Source: Paenibacillus mendelii (lineage in GTDB: Bacteria > Bacillota > Bacilli > Paenibacillales > Paenibacillaceae). From it: 64,000 nucleotides of DNA. Below are positions 52,647-60,800 of the stretch, piece after piece (within the stretch, counting starts at the first letter, position 1; each line of letters begins with the position of its first letter). The notes beneath the pieces were generated by a model that was not told where the DNA came from, did not search any database, and saw only the letters and a program-made list of their open reading frames with translations. The DNA lies in contig NZ_JANHOF010000001.1 of the NCBI RefSeq assembly GCF_024498075.1, positions 124,001-188,000 of the forward strand, written 5' to 3'. The position numbers and the translations under genes are program-made.

Positions 52647-52969
52647 GAAACGACAATGCGACGAACCATGGGATCTTCGACCTCTCGGTCTACCCAATCC
52701 GTTAAGCTGACACCGGTTAACTTCTCTAGGTTCATTTTACGCAATTTCAACATCAGATTAATAAACTCCATTTTCCCGGACCATGACATTAAAGTAGATG
52801 TCATCAAAGACAATCCACCTGCCGGCAAAGGGAGGACCTGATTCTGATCCACTACCGCCACCTGACTTTTCCAACAATACAACGGACAAACCGGCTTTGG
52901 CCATTAGAATTGAAGCTGACAAACCAGTTAACCCCCGCCGATGACGGCGACATCAAATTTCCCTTCCAC
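52625..52969 (-). pseudogene. N-terminal part of an FAD-dependent oxidoreductase, frameshifted
   Basis: From GTG 52969 (ribosome site GAGGTGATCAG) the frame reads FDVAVIGGG and hits a stop. One base on, LTGLSASILMAKAGLSVVLLE continues the dinucleotide-binding motif. A second shift leads into LSWSGKMEFINLML-like sequence and LTDWVDREVEDPMVRRIV, then ends at about 52640 where the opposite-strand fragment begins. This is the N-terminal third of a CrtI/HemY-like NAD(P)/FAD oxidoreductase. Confidence 0.6.
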
Positions 52970-53175
52970 ACCTGATCACCTCATTATCAATATAATGGTA
53001 ATTTTTATGATAGCATGTCTATTTTATGAAGATTATATGAAAACACACAAAAAAAACGAGTCCCTCACTTTGGTAGTCCCTCGCCTCATTCACTATTTCC
53101 AAATTTGAAAAATACAGCAGTTAATCGATAGGTAACCTTTACATTTCGAAGTTTTCCCTTCCAGCAAATAGTCGA

Positions 53176-53376
53176 GTGACTGTTGCTGTTCTTCCAAACA
53201 TTTTACAAAAGATCACTGGAGTCAGCAATACACAATTTTTGAGAGCGATATTAAGGGAGTTAACAAAACGTGGTGTCTTCTATCCAGGCTTAGTTTCCGA
53301 GCTAAGGAGAACGGTTACTTTCCGAAAAAATCTATCAGATCATGCATATGTTTTCTTTATTGAGTGGAGGTTCTAA
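53176..53376 (+). CDS. doubtful small ORF
   Basis: Sixty-six codons (NTQFLRAILRELTKRGVFYP...) without a clear ribosome site and without a family I recognise. It may be a relic like its neighbours. The rest of 52970-53657 holds no supported gene. Confidence 0.2.
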   Translation: MTVAVLPNILQKITGVSNTQFLRAILRELTKRGVFYPGLVSELRRTVTFRKNLSDHAYVFFIEWRF

Positions 53377-53413
53377 TGCATGATACAAAGAGACTTAAAA
53401 AATTTCCCGCTAT

Positions 53414-53440
53414 AGGCGGAAAGAGCCGCCTTCTTTTACT
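53414..53440 (+). terminator. orphan terminator-like hairpin
   Basis: AGGCGG (53414-53419) and CCGCCT (53426-53431), followed by a T-rich tail (TCTTTTACTTTTG). Confidence 0.5.
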
Positions 53441-53657
53441 TTTGTTCAACTGTTGAAGCATATTATCTACCAAGGAGAGATCACCAGGTAAAGCCTGTGG
53501 GTCCCCACCATTGTTGGGCCAATTCCGAATCTGTCCAAGCAGCCCACAACTCTAAGGAGCTTTTATATGGGGAGCGGTAGCTGCTCAATTTCTGATGATT
53601 TGTATCATGGTTAGACAGTTCGAACCATCCACTTATTGGGCCCGGTAAATGTCATTG

Positions 53658-54133
53658 TCAACGTTTGATGAATTTCCACTTACTGTAAGTCAACAAACGC
53701 CATACCCATTCTACCGGTCCGAACTTGTATCTACGTAGCCACAACTGGCTAGCCCATACTTGAACGACAAATATAAGAACAGAAAGTACAAATCCCCATA
53801 ACGGCGAAACCTCTCCGTATAATCCAAGACCGAAGCTGTAAAATATAAAGGTACAGATAATAGATTGCAATAAGTAAATTGTAAGTGCCATACGTCCTGC
53901 TGCTTGCAAGGGATTTAGTAGCTTCCGCCATATTTTATTCTGGATCAATAGTAAAAACGAGGTTATATAAAATATACTGAGCGCTGGTCCAGAGATGAGT
54001 ACACCTGCAAAATGCGCATAGTTATATCCACTATTCTCGGTATCGACTGTTGTATATAAGAAAAATTGAAATAAAGCTCAGCGATTCGTTCGCCCCGATT
54101 AACTGGATTCAAATCTACTTGGTTATAATCCAT
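53658..54133 (-). pseudogene. DUF418 membrane protein with an internal deletion
   Basis: The N-terminus (ATG 54133, AAGGAG 9 nt ahead) encodes DYNQVDLNPVNRGERIAEL, the start of DUF418 proteins just before the conserved LDxLRG. It then jumps, out of frame, to LFQFFLYTTVDTENSGYNYA and continues as an intact C-terminal half (FAGVLISGPALSIFYI, GRMALTIYLLQSI, FGPVEWVWRLLTY) to 53658. About 200 central residues including several transmembrane helices are missing. It is transcribed after the HxlR relic, its likely former regulator. Confidence 0.7.
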
Positions 54134-54215
54134 GCTCTTCATCTCCTTGGCTCGTATCAAACAGTTTCTGCAGAAGCGTGATCGTTATATCGACCCCTTT
54201 TTCAAAAAAATGCGA

Positions 54216-54378
54216 GAATATTTGAAGAAATACCCTCCTCGGAATCTAAAAACTCACCAAAAGTTTTCTTACCAAAATAGACGATATCACGCACAATGAG
54301 CAATGACCAGTTATTGCCAAAAGTCTCCAACGAGAAATTAATCGGGCAATGTGATTATTATCTGAACGGTGGATTCAT
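54216..54378 (-). pseudogene. HxlR-family regulator relic
   Basis: From ATG 54378 the frame has two consecutive stops, then SHCPINFSLETFGNNWSLLI, VRDIVYFGKKTFGEFL and SEEGISSNIL, the first half of an HxlR winged helix with its conserved Cys. A stop at about 54216 and loss of register end it. It lies immediately upstream of the DUF418 relic on the same strand. Confidence 0.65.
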
Positions 54379-54767
54379 GGTCGCTAAAATTGTTGAATGA
54401 GCTCCATATACCCCTCTTAAGAACTGCTAAACAGGTAGTTCTGCTATGTTGTGCGCTCAAACGCTACTACGAGCAAAGAAATCTTCATAAAAAAATCGTA
54501 CGCAAAGTCTGGATGAAATACACCACTCCATCCATGCCATCGCGATTAGGATACTTTACAAAATATCTAAGAAAATTAGTAGGTACGGTAATTCCACTCG
54601 CCACTGGAGTATTTTCGGCTCGGTTAAGGATACATGTTCTTATCCATTTCGGCTATGTGATGAAACCGATATGGCCCGTAAAGAACCACCATCCCGATAG
54701 ACTCCTGATTCATCCCGATCCCTCCGAGCCTTTATAAGTTCGAAAACCCCCATAAGATATGCAAAAT
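54379..54767. other. gene-free or unrecognised interval
   Basis: About 390 nt. A 122-codon plus-strand frame is open here but has no ribosome site and no recognisable motif, and no minus-strand frame is continuous. It is probably decayed sequence at the edge of the GC-rich block. Confidence 0.4.
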
Positions 54768-54813
54768 TACGACCGTTTCCCGGTAAAGAATGAAATAGTG
54801 GGAAACGGTCGTA
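54768..54813 (-). terminator. terminator of the giant gene
   Basis: TACGACCGTTTCCC (54768-54781) and its complement (54800-54813), a 14-bp perfect stem with an 18-nt loop. The minus-strand transcript continues AATTTTGC. It lies 48 nt past the giant gene's stop. Confidence 0.8.
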
Positions 54814-54861
54814 GTAAAAGTACCCTTCGAACCAAAACAATTTGACTTTAATGAACCTTTC

Positions 54862-57800
54862 TTACAGCGTATAACCCGGGATGTCTAAGACCGTGCGCTC
54901 AGGGGATGCCTTCCCCGCTTCCCGCAGCACCAGGCTGTCCGGATCTATGCTGGTATTGTCACGCCGATAGGTCCAGGTCAATCGATAGGATCCTGCATCG
55001 GGGACGATCACGAACACGCCCGTTCCGTCCCGGTTGCGGATCACCTTCGCGGGTGTATTCCCGTACAGTGCGCCGGAAGGAAACTTGCGGTTATGCAGAA
55101 TGCCCGCGCTTCCTGCCTGCCGGAGCCGAACCCTAACCCCGCCATTCCGGAAGCGAATCGTTCCCGCTTCATCAAGAGCGGCGGCGGATCGGTGCAGCAT
55201 ACCCGCCTCGGCGGCGTCCGGAATCTGACCGGAACGGACCCGAATTTGCGTGCCTGCCGCATACCGTTTCTCACGCCCGAACCGGTAATAGGTCGCCCAT
55301 GCCGGCGCAGCCACGCAAACTTCCTCGAACCGGGCACCGGGATCACCTGATGCGTAAAGCCCGATACTACCGGAAGGAATGTCTCCGTCCTCAATGCGGA
55401 ACAGCGGGTAGCCGTCCAAATATCCCGACATGACCGGTCCGTCCAGATCGACTGTGAACAGGTGCCGCTGCCCCTTCGCGATGCTGCTTCCTTCTCCCCA
55501 CAAGTATGTCTCCACGCCGTTCTTCCTTTTGACGACCAGACTCGCCCCACCCGGCATCGAGGAGAATTTATAAAAGTTATTATCATCCTTATATCGGAAG
55601 ATAACGCCTATCGCACCGTTAGCCTCAGTCCGAAGAACGACGCTAATGCGGTAATCCGTCCAGCCGGCATCACCCGCGAGCGCATAGGTGCCGCGCTCGT
55701 TAGGATCCGCAGCCGGCGTACTGACCTTGCCAGTCTGCAGCAGCTCCTCTCCGCTGCAGCTCCAGCTGCCTTCGCCTTCAGCCTCCGGATCGGTTGCGAA
55801 GGTCCAGCATCCGGGAACGAGGGCGGCGAAGGAATCTGTCAGTAGCCAATCCGAGAAGGCGAGCTCAATGGGGTACAGCTCTACCCGCGAGAATCGTATG
55901 TCCGTGCCTCCTGAACAGAACAAACCGATGCTTCCTGACGGGATATCCTTATCGTTGACAACGAATGCCGGAACGTCGTCGATGAATCCCCGAAGCTCCG
56001 AACCGATCGCTATAATCGTCAATTCGTAAGTTTGGCCGAGCTGGTAACTATTCCGATCCTCCCATAGGACCATGGTGATTCCCGCCTGGCGCTTCACCAA
56101 TCTTCGGAAGCGGGCCCCTTGGTCCATCACGAAGCCGTAATAGTCGCCTGGTCCCGCGAAGCGGAACAGGAGTCCCATGATCCCTCCGTTCATTGATCGA
56201 AGCGCGGCCTTGATTATCAAATCTCCCTTTGGGGTTCCCGGCAAAATAGCGGCTGCGCCGGATAGCGCCGGTTTGGCATCCAAACCGAATAGAGTCCCCG
56301 TCTGTCGCAGTTCGCCGTCTGTCGTTCCCCAACTCGCCGTTCCCCACACGCTACCTAGATTAGGGAACGTCCATCCGGCCATGTCGCCGGTGCGGAAACG
56401 GTCGCGGAACAGCGCTTTCGCCGACAATGGCGGCCGAACGACCTCGACGCGCTCGAACCTCGCCCCGTTGTTCTGTGAGCTGTACAGGCCGACTTGACCT
56501 GAGCCATGCGTTCCGTCCGTCAGCTCGAACAAGCGGTTCCCGTCTACGTATCCGGTAAGCCGGTTCCCGACGGCATCCACCGTGATTGTGAACGGTATCC
56601 CTTGGACATAGCTTCCGCTCGCTTCCCATAGTACGGATGCCGCGCCGTCCTTCATGCGAATCAGACGACGGAAGGCCCGCTTCTGATCGAGCGATAGCCT
56701 GTAATAGTTAGACGGATCCCGGTAGCGGAACATAACGCCGATAGCGCCGTCTCCGTCGGAGCGGGCCTGCACCTGCAGCCGGTAATCCCGCCAGTCCGAT
56801 CGGCCGGATACGGCATACGTTCCAGGCGCGGCTAGCATTGCCGAGCCATAGACGCCTGAGCGTTGTTCCAGCGATCCATCGCCCAGCATCCAGACCGAAG
56901 GAGCATTCAGCTCGCCTTCGTCCCGGATCGTCCATCGGCCGACGCGGCGCACGGACTCCATTACGGCTATCCGTTCAAAGGAGGCCGCGATATTCGCGCG
57001 GGTATACAGTCCGATTCTCCCTTGGCCGATCGCCCCGTCATTGACGCTGAACAACGGCAAGCCGTCCAGATGGCCGATCAGCTCGCTCCCGTTCATCGTT
57101 ATCGTAAGCTCATAGCTATGGTTGCGGACGTAGCGCACTTTGTCCTGCCACAATACCGTCTCGATACCCGCGACGCGGCGGACCAGCTTCCTGAAGCTCC
57201 GTTCCTTATCCATCACGAAGATATAATAATGATCCGTATCTTCATATCTAAAAATGACGCCAATCGCGTCGTTATCCTTGGAACGCAGACGCACCGAGAG
57301 GACGATGTCCCGCCATTCCTGAGGCCCTCCGATTGCAACGGTGCCCGGCTGAACGATATCTTCGTTGAAGCCGTAAATATTGCTGTCCTGGACGATCGAT
57401 CCGTCTGCCGCTTGCCAATTCGACGGACCGTCATAAGCGTACGGCGCATCTGAAATCTCGAACCCGCCCAAGACGTCGTCATCCAGGAACGCATGCCAGA
57501 GCAGCGGCGAGTTCGCCAGTGCCTCTACACTCAAGGCTTCGAAGTGGGCGTCGAGGTTGGCCCAGCAGTAGAACCCGATTTGTCCGGACGCCAGCTCCCC
57601 ATCCTTTAAGCAGAATAGAAGCTCGCGGTTCAGATAACCGATCAGCAAATCTCCGAACATGTCAATCACAAGCTCATAGCGGACCCCGACTTGATAGGAG
57701 ACTTTGTCTTCCCATAAGACGGTCACATTGGCATTGCCGCCGCCTGCTTTTCTGATGAGGCGGCGGTATCTGCGGTCTCGGTCCATCGAGAAGCGATAGT

Positions 57801-60800
57801 AATGGTTCGGGTCGCGGTAGCGGAACACGAGTCCGATCGCGTCGTCATCGCCCGAACGCAGCGCTGCCCGCACCCGGATATCTGTCCATGCGGCCGACCC
57901 CGTGATCGCGAGCGTGCCCGGCTTCTCCGGATCCTTATCACCCCCCGACCCGCCGTACAGATTGCGCAGCTGCACGAGGTGGCCTGACGCGATTCGCCAA
58001 TCCGACGGCCCGTGGCTTCTCCCTTCGTCCACGATCGAATAATGATCCAGCGCGTTCGGGCCGAAATCCTCCACGAATAGCATACCGGAATCACGGTCCG
58101 CGAAGTCGTCCAGCAGAAGCGGTCCGTCGTCCGATGGATTCGCAATAGGCCCGGGCGGGCATGCATATTCAATGCTCAGGTTCGACAAGTCGGAGGGCTC
58201 CCTGAGCATCAAGGTCACATGCTCATCGCTCGGCTGAGAGGAACCGGAAACGGCGCCGATCGCCTTAATCTCTTCTGGCCGGACCTGCGGCGCGGGCATC
58301 TTTAGCCCCGCCAGACCAACCTGGAGGTCCGTGCGGCTCCAAACAATCGGTTCTGGACTGCGAAGCAGCAGCGCGCGCACCTTTCCTTGGGATTCGATCC
58401 TCTCAATCTCGACCCTGCCGCTTGGTGATTGTGCGATAGCACAGGCCAATTCTCCGATTAAAGCCTCGTAGCTACGGTACTCTACATCCGACGGTACTGC
58501 CTGCGGTGAGACAGCTTCGGCTTCATACGCTGCCCACGCCTTATCCGTCATACTCTCCGCGGCAACCGGCCAAACCGCATCCTGATAGCTGTGAAGGTGA
58601 TGGACAAAATTCGCAAAAGACGAAGTAGTAAACGAGTACCGATAGACCGCCGGGGCATCCATCCGGTAATCCTCCACCCGTACGTCGCTGAAACGCGTCC
58701 CCAGGTTGCCCCAGGCATACAGACCGATGCTGCCCGCGTCATTGGAACTATCGGTGACGGCGAATACCAGCGTCCCGTTCATATAGACCTTCAGCGAGTC
58801 CCCCACCACCTCGATCGTGATCAGCTCATCCCGATCGGGCACGTAAACGTAATCATCCTCAGCCAAAATCGTATGGACACCGCCGAAGACCCTTATGAAT
58901 CTGCGGTACTTGCGCTCCCGGTCCATAACGAACCGGTAATGGTGCTTATGATCGCGGAAGCGGAAGACGACGCCGACCGCATCGTCGTCCATCGAACGGA
59001 GATATGCGCTGAACTTGTAATCCGTCCATCGGGACGGTTGGTCGCGATGGGACGCAGGCAGATTCCGATCTTCGCCGATCAGCAGCATCGTGCCTGGCTT
59101 GTTAGGATCCGAGCGCAGCAAGTTCCCTCCCCAAATCTCGGTCAGCGACTCGATCCAACGGCTGCCTTCAGCGGCATTCTCCCGGACTTCCCAACGAGAC
59201 GGGCCGGCATACTGGCCTTCATCAAGCACCTTCCAGCGTCCGAGCGTTCCGGCAGGGCCCGAAACGATGGTTCCGGTGGGCCAATCGCCGAAGTCGTCAT
59301 GCCACAGCAGCGGCACAAGCTTGGCTTCATAAATGGTATCAGCATCCAAGACGTGAGGAGCGGCGGACAACGTCACGCTGCGAAGGATGGGATCCTCGTC
59401 GACAGACACGCATTTGCTTTGATTAACCAGCTTCAGATGGCGAATCTCGCTCCGGGTCAAATTCAATTGATCGCTCCGTCCCCAAAGATTGGACAAGGAG
59501 ACGAGCCTGCCTTCCGCATCCCGGACGGGCCGGTTATTGTTGTCGTACAAATACAGCCCGAGATCCCGCCGGTCGATACGATACATAAGGTCGACATAAT
59601 CTTCGTTAAACGCGACGCCGACATCGTAAGCGCGATAGACCGGCTTCGGCAGCATCGGCTTCTCGCCCTCGCCCGGCACGGTGGGCGGTACCGTCTGTGC
59701 AACATACCGCTTTAGATCGTCCAATCCGCTGACGAAACCGTCCGGGCTCTGTCCGGCGGGAATCGACAGCTTCGCCAGACCCGGAGGTCCTTCCGTACGG
59801 AAATAGACGTATTTCTTCTGCTCCTCCACCCGTTTAACATAAGAGAGCTCCCTGAGCCCTTCCGCCTGGACGGTGGCAATCACCTTCAGACGGTAGGTTG
59901 AATTCGGCAGGAGCACTTCACCGCTCTGCGACCATCGCGCCGTTTCGGAGACCATATGTTCGGTCATCGTTTGGCGGCGCACCGCTTCGACACGGTCGCC
60001 TTCTTCTCCGGCGCAGATGCGGAACAGGTGGATTTGGTAGCCGCCCGTCAGCTCCACGCGGACAATTCCGAGCCCCGTCAATTCCAAACGAGGATTGTCG
60101 GCGGCACCGCCGTTGTAAGGGCCATAGGCCTTGCCGTTCCCATCATAAGCGGTCACGGAAACGCCTTCCACGTCCGTCACGACGAGTTCGACGCGGTCGA
60201 CGGGCTTAGGCAGCGCGATCGAAATGACATTTCGTACGGATTGCATCGGGCCCGAAGGCGCACGTGACGGAAAGATCAGTGCATTCTTCAACCCTGCTAC
60301 CGCGCTCGCGACCGTCACGACGCTCTGCTTCGCCGGAGCCATCCAGCTCAGCGTAAAGCTGCTCGGCTGCGATGACGTCCAAGGCGATATCAAGATGGTA
60401 TTGCTGGGCTGCCGCTCAAAGTCGAGGCAAGCTCTCTCGCTGGGTACGGGCGGGATACACGGATAATCCGCATACTCCTCCGTGAACCACTCCTCCCATG
60501 ACCCGTTCGTATGCCGGGAATAGTTGAACGGCGAGCGCGACCACAACCACAGCTTTGTCTGCGCCGTGAACGCGCCTTCTCCGCTCGGCAGCTGCGGAAC
60601 CGGCGCCCAGGAGCCCCACAGCTTCTCCGCACCGGCAGGCGCCCCAGCCGTTGTTTGGGCGATCGTCTCCCACACCGTGCCGTTTTTGCGCTGCAGCTCG
60701 ATCGAATTCAGCGCATACCTGGCTTTCATCGGACCTTCGCCCTTGTCCGGGTCGCCCACCGTCTCCCACGGAACCGGCTGCGGATTGACTCCGGCGAACG

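Noticed and set aside
54369-54737. 122-codon plus-strand frame before the giant gene terminator
   Set aside because: No ribosome site or known motif. It lies opposite the HxlR relic region and could be chance openness.
58591-59715. 374-codon plus-strand open frame inside the giant gene, and similar long antisense frames (61156-62250, 60511-61143, 62051-62752)
   Set aside because: High GC content makes antisense frames long. None has a ribosome site or recognisable motif, and the opposite strand encodes a coherent repeat protein.
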